Virus record (IMG/VR): IMGVR_UViG_3300046694_000073
Location: 1-48,866 of that record
Length of the DNA: 48,866 nucleotides
Origin: a virus
Reading direction: 5' to 3' (one strand)
The translations under genes and the position numbers were made by a program. Below, piece after piece: positions 16,421-24,677 of the stretch; the first letter of the stretch is position 1, and every line of letters starts with the position of its first letter. The notes below the pieces were generated by a model. It saw nothing but the letters and a program-made list of their open reading frames with translations. It did not search any database and was not told where the DNA came from.

Positions 16421-17158
16421 TTATGGTGCTGCAGCCACTGTTACGGTTGCCGAATTGGATGTGACACTACCCGATGTAGTGGATGTCACAACGACGGTGT
16501 AATCGCCAGCATCCGCAGTGACCGTACCTGTTTTGGTATACGTCGCGGAAGTTGCTCCTGTTACGTTTGAACCGGCTTTCTTCCACTGATACGTCAGCGT
16601 TGAACCATCAGTGGCATGTGCCGCAACAGACAGAACGAGAGTTTGACCAGCAGTTAGATCCTGATTAACAGGCTGGGTGTCGATGATAACTTCGTCAGGA
16701 ACATCACGCACCTCTACCAGTCCAGCGCTTGAAGCCTCGAGTGACCATGTAGCAACATCATCATGCGGCGCTTCATCTTCCCATGAGGTAACGAGGAATG
16801 GCCCTTCTGTAATGTCATTCGGCGACACGATTTTAAACCAGACAAAAGGCTGGTTGCTTGTCTCTGCTGGCGGACTGTATACATGTCGCTTCAGCGCGTT
16901 CTGCGCATAAGCATCTTCTTTTCGGGTCACGCCATCACCAGAGAATGATACGTCTTTATACGTAACCAGATTCTCTTTGGTGTATGACGCACTCATGTCG
17001 CCGGTCGCATCAGCGGTGTCCCACTCAACTGACGTGGTCTTACCGCGCATCATGCCAAGGCGCTTATATTCACTTGCTGTAGGTTGTGCTTCCGGACAAG
17101 CAATCGCGTAATAAACGACGACGTCGCGCCCTGTGAATGCACCTGATTCACATGCCAT
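16421..17158 (-). CDS. Major tail tube protein with C-terminal Ig-like domain
   Basis: A 245-residue protein. Residues 1-160 form the tube domain (MACESGAFTGRDVVVYYAIA, then TTSVEWDTADATGDMSASY). Residues 165-245 form an Ig-like beta-sandwich: DTQPVNQDLTAGQTLVLSV, then LTYQWKKAGSNV and ADAGDYTVVVT. Such added domains on tail tubes are known from lambda gpV and are thought to decorate the tail surface and weakly bind carbohydrates. Position before the chaperone and tape measure genes supports the assignment. Confidence 0.88.
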   Translation of the reverse strand: MACESGAFTGRDVVVYYAIACPEAQPTASEYKRLGMMRGKTTSVEWDTADATGDMSASYTKENLVTYKDVSFSGDGVTRKEDAYAQNALKRHVYSPPAETSNQPFVWFKIVSPNDITEGPFLVTSWEDEAPHDDVATWSLEASSAGLVEVRDVPDEVIIDTQPVNQDLTAGQTLVLSVAAHATDGSTLTYQWKKAGSNVTGATSATYTKTGTVTADAGDYTVVVTSTTSGSVTSNSATVTVAAAP

Positions 17159-17173
17159 AGTATTTTTGCTCCG

Positions 17174-17560
17174 TTAGCGAGAGATTATGGTCTGAAAGTT
17201 AATATCGAAGAGGTAACGACCTTCTTCGGTGAGAATTGAGGGGATGCCGCCGATGGGCTGCATCGAGATGAGACATTCAGTTTTATGTTCGTCTATCATC
17301 GCCTGCCGGATAGCATCGGCGCGGCTTTCAACATCATCGGGCGATGCGTCATTTTGCGCAGAGAGAAGGATGAAACGGAAATAATCGCGGGTAAGAGCTT
17401 CTTCGGTACTCCCACCACCGTTCTGCTGAATGATTAGATATCGGTCGGCCTGCTGCGCCGCCTGCTCATTCCAGAAGCGTTTCTGGACGCGATAGCCAGT
17501 ATCGAAACCGTGCGCCTGTAACCAGGCCCGCAGCGCGTCATAAACCTCTGCTCGGGTCAT
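17174..17560 (-). CDS. Tail terminator-like protein (lambda U position)
   Basis: A 128-residue protein starting MTRAEVYDALRAWLQAHGFD, with FRFILLSAQNDASPDDVESR in the middle. The size, the position before the tail tube gene and the four-base overlap with the preceding gene fit the tail terminator that caps the tail at the head side. No sequence motif alone is decisive. Confidence 0.6.
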   Translation of the reverse strand: MTRAEVYDALRAWLQAHGFDTGYRVQKRFWNEQAAQQADRYLIIQQNGGGSTEEALTRDYFRFILLSAQNDASPDDVESRADAIRQAMIDEHKTECLISMQPIGGIPSILTEEGRYLFDINFQTIISR

Positions 17561-17952
17561 ATGCTATAACCTCGCTTAATGACTTCCTTGATATCGTCGA
17601 TACCGTCTCGCTCAAAGCCTTTTCTGAGGAAATCAGGCTCACCATTAGGGTCCCAATAGTAACCATTTCCATCAGGGCGCTGAGTGTGGGCCAGCTTCCC
17701 GCTGGAGTCATTTACGTATTGGGCATAATTTGCCGCATAGCCAACCTTGCCAATGAGTCCGCCAGTAGCAGGAACCAGCTTGCGATATTGGCTATTGATG
17801 AGAGTTGAAGTATCAATGGGTGTGATTGCTGCCGCGTATGCCTGTCCTGTAATCAAAACCTCGACCATGGTTTTTTCTGTCACATGCCCAGCTAATTTAG
17901 CCAGGAGGCGAGTAGTATTTTGCTGTACCTGCTTTATCCCTTTAACTGGCAT
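17557..17952 (-). CDS. HK97 gp10-like neck or tail completion protein
   Basis: A 131-residue protein. It has MPVKGIKQVQQNTTRLLAKL and a small-beta pattern around STLINSQYRK and VGYAANYAQYVND, typical of the HK97 gp10-like family (tail completion/neck). ATG 17952 is chosen because GAGG lies 5 bases upstream; the in-frame GTG 17958 falls on that site. It overlaps the next gene by 4 bases. Confidence 0.65.
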   Translation of the reverse strand: MPVKGIKQVQQNTTRLLAKLAGHVTEKTMVEVLITGQAYAAAITPIDTSTLINSQYRKLVPATGGLIGKVGYAANYAQYVNDSSGKLAHTQRPDGNGYYWDPNGEPDFLRKGFERDGIDDIKEVIKRGYSI

Positions 17953-17959
17953 AAGCACC

Positions 17960-18325
17960 TCACGTCATAACTTTGTAGTCAGGGTCTTCCGCGAAGAATG
18001 ACATGTCCCATTCTTTAACTGCCTTCACCTTGTCAGCACCAGCTGCAATCGGTTCTGTCTGTGCTGTCTGGTCGCCTTTCTGGATATAGTCATCACGCGC
18101 CGGTAGTCGAACGCCAGCCCCCTGATATTTCGACTCGGTATAGAAAATCAGGTTGGTGGTGAACTCCTTCCCTGCGTCATCAATAGCTATCTCGTTATTG
18201 GCTTCCCAGGTGCAGGCGATAAGATAAGGAGCACCGTAGGTCTGCTTTCCGGTCCAGTCGTCGAATGCACCTAGAGGCCAGATGGTTGCGACATTGGTGT
18301 AGACCCATTCACTTGTTGCGCTCAT
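17960..18325 (-). CDS. Head-tail joining region structural protein
   Basis: A 121-residue protein, MSATSEWVYTNVATIWPLGA then YLIACTWEANNEIAIDDAGKEF. I know similar proteins only as hypothetical virion-region proteins. Its place between connector and neck genes suggests a head closure or stopper role. It overlaps the short gene upstream by 17 bases, suggesting translational coupling. Confidence 0.55.
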   Translation of the reverse strand: MSATSEWVYTNVATIWPLGAFDDWTGKQTYGAPYLIACTWEANNEIAIDDAGKEFTTNLIFYTESKYQGAGVRLPARDDYIQKGDQTAQTEPIAAGADKVKAVKEWDMSFFAEDPDYKVMT

Positions 18326-18470
18326 GGCTCCACCTCACTATCGCTTCCCCTGCTTTGCGTGCTTTCGGACACAGCAGATACCATTCTCCTGACTCAGTGA
18401 CATAGGCCGTGGTGACACGTCCTGAATCAGTTGTCACCCATACACGTGATAACGGTTCTGGTTTGCCCAT
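18309..18470 (-). CDS. Small hypothetical protein in the connector cluster
   Basis: A 53-residue frame, MGKPEPLSRVWVTTDSGRV then WYLLCPKARKAGEAIVRWSH. Its ATG overlaps the stop of the connector gene (ATGA) and its end overlaps the next gene by 17 bases, so it fills an otherwise empty gap in a tightly packed operon. That packing is the main evidence that it is real. Function unknown. Confidence 0.6.
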   Translation of the reverse strand: MGKPEPLSRVWVTTDSGRVTTAYVTESGEWYLLCPKARKAGEAIVRWSHERNK

Positions 18471-18853
18471 CAGTAGCATCCCCCTACCACGTCAAAGAAG
18501 CCAACCGAGTTACCTGCAGTGATTGGGAGTTCTTCCGTGCATCCGTTGGCATCAAGCCGCGCCAGTGAATCACGCAACCACGCTATCGAATCATCACCGT
18601 AATCAAACGAGCGCGATGCTCCGTTAGGCGCGCCCTGTGACTTAATGCGCCGGGCCCCGGACGAGGCCGACATTAGAGCGGCTGCATACAGCAAGATTAA
18701 TTGCTGCGTACAGTCGTCATATCCGGCCCCGTCCATGCATTCGATTATTGAGTTAACGCGACACAGGATAGGCTTTAGAAGAGCGTCAGGAATCGAGTAG
18801 CCCAACTCAGCGAGAAAGGCCTTTACGTCTGCTGCTGTAATTGGGGCTACCAT
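18470..18853 (-). CDS. Head-tail connector (adaptor)-type protein
   Basis: A 127-residue protein: PITAADVKAFLAELGYSIPD, an alpha-helical core with QQLILLYAAALMSA, and RIKSQGAPNGASRSFDYG. The helical core plus SQGAPNGASRSF block is typical of adaptor proteins that dock under the portal. ATG 18853 has AAGG 9 bases upstream; a GTG at 18859 is in frame but overlaps the preceding stop. Confident as a connector-region protein, less as to exact role. Confidence 0.65.
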   Translation of the reverse strand: MVAPITAADVKAFLAELGYSIPDALLKPILCRVNSIIECMDGAGYDDCTQQLILLYAAALMSASSGARRIKSQGAPNGASRSFDYGDDSIAWLRDSLARLDANGCTEELPITAGNSVGFFDVVGGCY

Positions 18854-18855
18854 AA

Positions 18856-19101
<246 letters not shown>

Positions 19102-19117
19102 ATCAACTCCATTAACA

Positions 19118-19135
19118 AAGGGGCCAAAGCCCCTT
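19118..19135 (-). other. GC-rich hairpin after the major capsid gene
   Basis: Minus strand AAGGGGC-TTTG-GCCCCTT overlapping the capsid stop codon, with no T-run. It pairs in design with the hairpin behind the tail tube gene. Confidence 0.5.
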
Positions 19136-20183
19136 AACCCTGTGCATTGAACACTTTAGAGCGACCATTAAAGTCACGTTTGATTTGCAGACCGACAGCA
19201 CTCCAGACCAGAGTGTTGTAGTTATCAAACGGGTTCTGGCGCGGGATCATGAAAGAGCCCACCGGCGCGGCGATACGCGTTTTGATGTACTGCGAGTTGC
19301 GCACGTATGCGATGAAGTGGTTGCCGGTCAACTTAAAGGTCTGGTTGATAGATTCGATGCGGCCGTAACGCAGGATGTACTCCAGAACGGTGCCTTCTTT
19401 GAAGCCAGCAGCGTCAGAGTACGGGCGGTTCAGGTTGCGCATGATGTCCGGGGATACCCACAACTTGACCTTCTCCTGAACAAAGTTATCGTCCAGCAGT
19501 TTGGCAAACGGACCGGTGAAGAAAGCAACGGTCTGATCAGGTGTTGATGTTGTCAGGTTGACGTTTAACCCTGATGCGCTCAAATCAACCTGGTTAGTGT
19601 TGGCGTGGTTGGTGATGCCCGCACCGACGTAACCCTTCACTTTTACCTTAGCGTCACCGGACAGCATATAATCAGCCATATCCTCGCGGATGGCAGCTAC
19701 GTGTGCTTCCTGGTCGTCAGCCATGGCGTCGAGGTTCTCGGACTGCATGCCGTTCCACTCACGCCATTCGCGACTGTAGCCAGTGTTGAAAATTGGGATC
19801 GGGTCGCCAGCTTCGTCGTAGATGACTTTATCCAGCTCTTCCGGCACGTGACCGGTCAGCGAGCGGTGAACCTTGCCAGCATCGCTTGATACGCGGTACA
19901 GAGCTGCTGTTTTGCCGATGGAGATCGGAGTGCCCAATCCCAGCAGGTCGTCCAGCAGACCATTCCCTTCGTCGTTACGGAACACTCGGGTGGTGATGTT
20001 ATCCACTTCACGCCAGTAGTCTTTGGAGATCAGCGCGGATTGGTTTGCTTCCAGTGCGCCGCCGTACTGTGCTGAAATGGTGTTCTGATTGACGTTGAAG
20101 GATTCACGCTGCATCAGCAGTTGATTCCACGCCTGCTTCACCTGGTTATGTTCGGTGATCAACTTTTTATTAAATACGATCAT
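19134..20183 (-). CDS. Major capsid protein
   Basis: A 349-residue protein following the protease/scaffold and decoration-type genes. It starts MIVFNKKLITEHNQVKQAW and has DYWREVDNITTRVFRNDEGN, YSREWREWNGMQSENLDA and a C-terminal RQNPFDNYNTLVWSAVGL. The pattern fits the DUF2184/DUF6260-type HK97-fold capsid proteins of phages with DUF2213 proteases. The N-terminus lacks a long cleavable arm. Position and length support the call strongly. Confidence 0.85.
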   Translation of the reverse strand: MIVFNKKLITEHNQVKQAWNQLLMQRESFNVNQNTISAQYGGALEANQSALISKDYWREVDNITTRVFRNDEGNGLLDDLLGLGTPISIGKTAALYRVSSDAGKVHRSLTGHVPEELDKVIYDEAGDPIPIFNTGYSREWREWNGMQSENLDAMADDQEAHVAAIREDMADYMLSGDAKVKVKGYVGAGITNHANTNQVDLSASGLNVNLTTSTPDQTVAFFTGPFAKLLDDNFVQEKVKLWVSPDIMRNLNRPYSDAAGFKEGTVLEYILRYGRIESINQTFKLTGNHFIAYVRNSQYIKTRIAAPVGSFMIPRQNPFDNYNTLVWSAVGLQIKRDFNGRSKVFNAQG

Positions 20184-20641
20184 GCGGTAGCTTTCCCTGA
20201 TTTGCGAACCTTCACGAGCTGAACTTCAGCGCCAACTGTGATTTTTTCGCGTGAATAGAAGAGGACGACATCGGTTTCTGGCGCTGCAGATTTCTGTAGG
20301 GTGCCATCGCCGGCAGAAACCAGCCCTTCGTTCTCAAGCAGCACCTCACCGGCTTTGACGCGCATATGGTAATCAACGTCGTCTTCGCACATGATTGCCG
20401 CTCCGGTATCACCAGCTGGGACAGCATCGCGAATATCTCCGCCACCGATGTAGTTATGCTGCATCGCCAGTGCTACGCCAGCACCGCCTGCAGTAGCATG
20501 GTTTTCCAACTTTCCTGTTGCATCCAACTGAACCAGTGCGCCTGGCATAATGTCTTCTACGGTAAGGGCTTCAATGACCTGAGGGTCATTCTTGCGGGCC
20601 GGGCCCGCGATTACGGTATGGAAACGAGGTGCGAGTGCCAT
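20180..20641 (-). CDS. Capsid decoration or head-stabilising-type protein
   Basis: A 153-residue beta-rich protein: LTVEDIMPGALVQLDATGKL, VALAMQHNYIGGGDIRDAVP and VDYHMRVKAGEVLLENEGL. Proteins of this shape between scaffold and capsid genes act as cement proteins or small head proteins. The family is not certain. It overlaps the capsid start by 4 bases and the protease stop by one base. Confidence 0.55.
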   Translation of the reverse strand: MALAPRFHTVIAGPARKNDPQVIEALTVEDIMPGALVQLDATGKLENHATAGGAGVALAMQHNYIGGGDIRDAVPAGDTGAAIMCEDDVDYHMRVKAGEVLLENEGLVSAGDGTLQKSAAPETDVVLFYSREKITVGAEVQLVKVRKSGKATA

Positions 20642-21099
20642 TATTCAGGTGCCTCCATGGTTAAAATTTCGCTGTCTTTGCTGTTACCCAGGAAACGGCT
20701 ATTCAGGCCGAGCGTGGTCTGGCACTGAGCAAACATTTCGTTCAGAGCATCACCCTGCAAAGAGTTAACAGCTGCTTCAGTCATGAACGGGAATTTGGTT
20801 TTCACTGCCTGACGCTTTTCATCAAGCTCTTTGTTGGCGTTGGTCTGCAGCTGCTCCTGCAAGGGCTTCACTGCTGCGTTTACAGCGGAGATGATCATGT
20901 CCTGCAATTGCTGGTTAGTTGCTGTCTCAGGCTTGACCTTCGGCTTGCCTGTTTCGGGGTCAATTTCCTCTTCGCCTTTCGTCTTGGCGGTGGCTTCATC
21001 GGCCTTCATCTGGTTGTAGGCGTCCATCAGTTCGGCATCGGTCTTGCCGTCTGTCGGCTTACCAGCGGCCTTGAGCGCGTTGATAATCAGGTCTTTCAT
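20641..21099 (-). CDS. Nested in-frame scaffold start (lambda Nu3-like)
   Basis: Inside the protease gene, ATG 21099 (codon 315) has AAGGA 9 bases upstream and is in frame. It would give a 152-residue protein made only of the helical, glutamine- and lysine-rich scaffold region. Lambda C/Nu3 uses exactly this arrangement to make excess scaffold. The start is seen in the sequence; its use is inference. Confidence 0.55.
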   Translation of the reverse strand: MKDLIINALKAAGKPTDGKTDAELMDAYNQMKADEATAKTKGEEEIDPETGKPKVKPETATNQQLQDMIISAVNAAVKPLQEQLQTNANKELDEKRQAVKTKFPFMTEAAVNSLQGDALNEMFAQCQTTLGLNSRFLGNSKDSEILTMEAPE

Positions 21100-22041
21100 T
21101 GGTGATTGTTCCTTATTGGTTTGAACTTCTTCGTACTCGGTAGGTTTGCGCACGACTTCTACGGGTTCGCCGACGAAGACAGCCTTGCCGTCATCATCGA
21201 TGAGGTACTTCTGTTGCAGGTATTTACCGTCTTCTTCGTAAACGAACCGGTCAGGCCATAACCCATCCGGATAGAAGTAATAGTTTTCAGGCTTGCCCTC
21301 GCTCATCTTGTTTCGGATGGCGGCGCAGATTTCTTCGAAGGAGTAGTTGGATGCGTTGGTCAGGTAGAATTTCGTTTTCTCCCACCAGTTAACCTTCATG
21401 TAGTTAATTGCTTCACTCAGGTTTACCTGCTCAATCTCGATTTTCTCGCCATCAGAGTTTACGAAGATGCCCACTCCTTCTTCCGGCGTAGCGGCACCCG
21501 GTTCATCAAGCAGAATGGCGACATGGTCGAAATTCATGTTGCTCGCCACCCATGAGTATTTCTTACCCTTGGATTCGCCAGACTTCGTTTTCTTATTCAG
21601 GAGGAGGCCGGTGCTGATATGGATTGGATCAGTGCTTTCACCCTTCTCCATTCCCTCCAGACGGTTGACGAGTCGCTTCCCACCCTCTGTGGCTTCCGCG
21701 TATCGCACATCAACGTGCATATCGAGAGTGACGCGACCGTTAACCTTGCGGACGTTCTGCGCATACACACCGACATGGAAGTTATGAACCGCCTCCGGGT
21801 CATTCGCGCTGATGTACTGACCATCGACTTTCGGATGGCTCAGCGGCATGAGCTTTCGCTCCATGCTTGCGTAGCTTTGGTTTATTTCTGCTGCCGGATA
21901 CAACCCGCCATTCATGACGACGTCGTCAACAATCGGCACGACGTCTTTAATGACGATGTGCTCACGCCCGTTAACTGTTTCGCGGTAGATGTTTGAAGCG
22001 GAGTTGATGACGGTCAGCACGTTTACGCTCTTGCGTGACAT
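20641..22041 (-). CDS. DUF2213-type prohead protease fused to scaffold
   Basis: A 466-residue protein. Residues 1-180 look like a DUF2213 prohead protease with a possible Ser-His-His triad: His69 in PLSHP, Ser143 in HISTG, His173 in FDHVAIL, spaced like herpesvirus assemblin. Residues 195-300 hold an insertion (YFYPDGLWPDRFVYEEDGKY). Residues 315-466 form a helical, charged scaffold region (NALKAAGKPTDGKTDAELMD). A separate start for the scaffold lies inside. It would cleave scaffold and itself during head maturation; the triad is inferred. Confidence 0.75.
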   Translation of the reverse strand: MSRKSVNVLTVINSASNIYRETVNGREHIVIKDVVPIVDDVVMNGGLYPAAEINQSYASMERKLMPLSHPKVDGQYISANDPEAVHNFHVGVYAQNVRKVNGRVTLDMHVDVRYAEATEGGKRLVNRLEGMEKGESTDPIHISTGLLLNKKTKSGESKGKKYSWVASNMNFDHVAILLDEPGAATPEEGVGIFVNSDGEKIEIEQVNLSEAINYMKVNWWEKTKFYLTNASNYSFEEICAAIRNKMSEGKPENYYFYPDGLWPDRFVYEEDGKYLQQKYLIDDDGKAVFVGEPVEVVRKPTEYEEVQTNKEQSPMKDLIINALKAAGKPTDGKTDAELMDAYNQMKADEATAKTKGEEEIDPETGKPKVKPETATNQQLQDMIISAVNAAVKPLQEQLQTNANKELDEKRQAVKTKFPFMTEAAVNSLQGDALNEMFAQCQTTLGLNSRFLGNSKDSEILTMEAPE

Positions 22042-22052
22042 GCTGTGCCCTC

Positions 22053-22226
22053 TTAATTGAGTTTATTCTTACGAGCTTTACGAAGTTGTTTCTTGGTTGG
22101 CCTGGCAGGGAAGAAGTGGCATAGGCGCACTCTCTCAGTACCTCCAGTGTCCCATCGCATTTCTAAAGGCTTTGAGTACACCCAGCCCCTGATGGGGAAA
22201 TTAAGATCGTAGGATAGTTGCCACAT
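22053..22226 (-). CDS. Small hypothetical protein between MuF-type and protease genes
   Basis: A 57-residue basic protein, MWQLSYDLNFPIRGWVYSKP, ending in a lysine/arginine-rich tail KKQLRKARKNKLN. ATG 22226 follows GGGG at 5 bases; the frame is open up to ATG 22301, which would cross the terminator hairpin and overlap the MuF-type gene. Function unknown. Confidence 0.5.
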   Translation of the reverse strand: MWQLSYDLNFPIRGWVYSKPLEMRWDTGGTERVRLCHFFPARPTKKQLRKARKNKLN

Positions 22227-22253
22227 AGCGTCCCCTATGTCGGATTTCAGGCA

Positions 22254-22277
22254 ATAAAAAAGGCCGCCGTGGCGACC
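22254..22277 (-). terminator. Intrinsic terminator after the MuF-type gene
   Basis: Minus strand GGTCGC-CACG-GCGGCC followed by six T residues, overlapping the stop of the MuF-type gene. One of several intrinsic terminators inside the late operon. Confidence 0.7.
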
Positions 22278-23260
22278 TATGCTGGTTCTGTTTCTTTCCA
22301 CGCCTCACGCTGCTTCGTCATTTTGTCTATCAACTTCTGGCTCCGTGGTTTGCCTGAGTCGTCGACCAGAATGGATTGCTGCGAGCAATAACATCGATAT
22401 CTGTTACCGTCTTTCGCGTAGAAATCTTTTACCTCTTCGCGAGTGTAGACATTCCCATGTCGTGAGGCGTGCCACGGTCGGGTTGTGGGCTTGAGCGCAG
22501 ATAGCCAGAGGAGGCGTGACTTAATACCCAGCCGCTTCTCAGCATCCTCATCTTCATCCCACTGCGCCTTACGATAAGCGCCTACCTGCTCGGTCTGCGC
22601 TATGTTCTTTGCTTTCGACATCGACACATCAAGACGCTGGCTGATTATCTTCGCCGTCTCGCGCGGGTTGATTCCTCGAGCGACTGCATCGGATATCACA
22701 TTAGCCAGATCGGAGCGTGCCGTATCAGACAGCCCTTTCCAGTCGCTGTACGTCTGCGCATAAGCGATGCCGATGCGTGTCTGATATGGCTGACTGAAGA
22801 GGAGCTGTGAGAGCGTCGTCTGTTGCGCGTAAACGTCACTCTGCGATGAGAGGTTGGTGAAGGCGTACTGTGTCCCGCGCTGATACTCCTGCGCGACGTA
22901 CTCGCCTGACCATATTTGTGTCGGGCCACCCTCAAGCAGCCAATCATCCAGTATCTGCTGAATCCTCGTGAACAGGTTAGCCAGTTGCATGGCGTCTAGG
23001 TCATATGAATACGCATTAACCTTCACCCAATAGAGCGACGGTTCTGTGTCTTCGCTATTGCAGACCATTGCGCCGCGCTGTGCGTTAGTCTGCGTTTCGA
23101 GCCCGGTCAGATACGGAATGATGTAGTCAGCTAAATCCTTCTTGATGCCGTAATAACGTTCCTCAATATCACGCTGCATCCGGTTGACGGCTTTGCTGCT
23201 CTGCGTCGGATCCTTTTGGTTGCGTGGTAGCAGCGGCATCTTCGCTTGTTGTGTCGACAT
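22277..23260 (-). CDS. MuF-type minor head protein
   Basis: A 327-residue protein. The C-terminal domain (about 200-310) carries the Mu gpF-like signature: NIAQTEQVGAYRKAQ, then TTRPWHASRHGNVYTREEV and YRCYCSQQSILVDDSGKP. MuF proteins are minor capsid components near the portal and in some phages carry effector domains; none is evident here. The ATG at 23260 overlaps the portal gene by 92 bases, and a later in-frame ATG (23239) is possible. Confidence 0.85.
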   Translation of the reverse strand: MSTQQAKMPLLPRNQKDPTQSSKAVNRMQRDIEERYYGIKKDLADYIIPYLTGLETQTNAQRGAMVCNSEDTEPSLYWVKVNAYSYDLDAMQLANLFTRIQQILDDWLLEGGPTQIWSGEYVAQEYQRGTQYAFTNLSSQSDVYAQQTTLSQLLFSQPYQTRIGIAYAQTYSDWKGLSDTARSDLANVISDAVARGINPRETAKIISQRLDVSMSKAKNIAQTEQVGAYRKAQWDEDEDAEKRLGIKSRLLWLSALKPTTRPWHASRHGNVYTREEVKDFYAKDGNRYRCYCSQQSILVDDSGKPRSQKLIDKMTKQREAWKETEPA

Positions 23261-24665
23261 CTAATGGATTACCAGCCTCCGCTTCTGTTGGCCTTGCTCG
23301 CTCATTCTCAGCGTCAGTAAGTGGCTCAAGTTCGCCTACCTCACGAACCTCGTTAGGCTCGATTGCTGATGCCCCGAAGGCCTGATGAGTTTTATAAGCA
23401 ACGTCGGCCATAGATGCCATGTTAGCAATCTTATCCTTCTCGCTTGGTGCAAGCAGGTCAGGCCATGACACAGTGATTTCTCCAGACTTCGGCGGGTCGA
23501 TAATGCCGATAGTCCAGAAGCGTTCAATTAATGCGGAGATGCGGCCTGAAAGGAAAGTATTGCGCCGCTGATTCCTTCGAATGGCCCAGTCCTGTTTATC
23601 CTCATCACTCGCCAGTCGACCGGTCTGCTGACCAAACAGGATGGTGAAGGGAATCTGGATTGACGCTGCAAATTCGTTAGCCGTTACTCTCCACGTTGGC
23701 TCAGGGTCGCCAGGGGTCACAGACAGAACATTCAGCCGCCCCGCTTGCATAACGGCTGCAGCATCAGTACCGCGATTTAGCTTGTTGACCTTGTCACCCA
23801 TCGCTTCGCCGAGGTCTTTGTAACCTGACTTCTTCGCCATGTCGTCAAGGGTCTGCATATTGGTGTCTTTATCGAACTCGACTCCAATTTGCCGAGAAGC
23901 ATTCTTCAAGAAGCCTTCTGCCGCTCCACCTGATACTTTTTCGAGGTCCTGAGCCTTATTGAATCCGGCCTCAAGCAACGGGATACCAGAGAAGATGTCA
24001 TCATCCTCAGCACCCTCGCAGAACACAATCACGCGATCTGGATGCACTTGGGTATAACGCGCAGGTCCATGCACGTCTTCATTTCCAACCGGCTGCTCGC
24101 TGAAGTTATACATCTTCGGCATGCCAAAGTTTTTGGAATTAATATCCATATCCCAATCAGCGACTGTTAGCTGGGGCTCCCAAACAGGTATCAGTTTGAC
24201 GAGCGCTTTATCACCCTGCGCCTTGACAGTTGGGTAGTTTACTGGCTCATCCCATTTCGAAGAGTCGTTAAGCTGGATAAGCAGTGCCGAATAACGGCCA
24301 ACCATGTTTCTTCGGTCAGCATCCTTGAGCTTTGCCCATTGTTTTTTCATCAGCCTCGCAACTGACTTTTCCCACTTCGTCGTCTTCTTTGACTCTTTGC
24401 TGGCATCGCCATCAATGATATCTGGTGTGTCATGCCAGCATCCATCCAACAGCCGATGCACTGCGGCGAATGCAGCGGCGTTGCGGCGATATGTGTCGTA
24501 GAAGTCCCGAAACAGGATTTGCTTGGGATAACCGAATTCTTCGTACAGATGCGGGCGCTTGGTGTTACTACCGCCTATCCCCATAACTCGCATGAAGTTG
24601 TTTCGCCGCATTTCAGTGGCGAGATCGTTCACAGCCAGTTCAAGGCTGTTATTTTGCTTGCTCAC
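23169..24665 (-). CDS. Portal protein (DUF1073 type)
   Basis: A 498-residue protein in the portal position after the terminase. It matches the DUF1073 portal type: RNNFMRVMGIGGSNTKRPHL, FRDFYDTYRRNAAAFAAVHR, then IPFTILFGQQTGRLASDEDK with a helical crown region and a low-complexity tail rich in threonine, glutamate and glutamine. The portal forms the twelve-subunit DNA entry ring. Some pipelines name the DUF1073 region after anti-CBASS Acb1; I see no pair of H-x-T motifs to support that activity. Confidence 0.88.
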   Translation of the reverse strand: MSKQNNSLELAVNDLATEMRRNNFMRVMGIGGSNTKRPHLYEEFGYPKQILFRDFYDTYRRNAAAFAAVHRLLDGCWHDTPDIIDGDASKESKKTTKWEKSVARLMKKQWAKLKDADRRNMVGRYSALLIQLNDSSKWDEPVNYPTVKAQGDKALVKLIPVWEPQLTVADWDMDINSKNFGMPKMYNFSEQPVGNEDVHGPARYTQVHPDRVIVFCEGAEDDDIFSGIPLLEAGFNKAQDLEKVSGGAAEGFLKNASRQIGVEFDKDTNMQTLDDMAKKSGYKDLGEAMGDKVNKLNRGTDAAAVMQAGRLNVLSVTPGDPEPTWRVTANEFAASIQIPFTILFGQQTGRLASDEDKQDWAIRRNQRRNTFLSGRISALIERFWTIGIIDPPKSGEITVSWPDLLAPSEKDKIANMASMADVAYKTHQAFGASAIEPNEVREVGELEPLTDAENERARPTEAEAGNPLDVDTTSEDAAATTQPKGSDAEQQSRQPDAA

Positions 24666-24677
24666 TGAGCGAACTCC

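Noticed and set aside
23169-24665. Portal gene read as an anti-CBASS Acb1 protein
   Set aside because: The name is sometimes attached to the DUF1073 region. The order next to the terminase, the length and the absence of paired H-x-T motifs support a portal.
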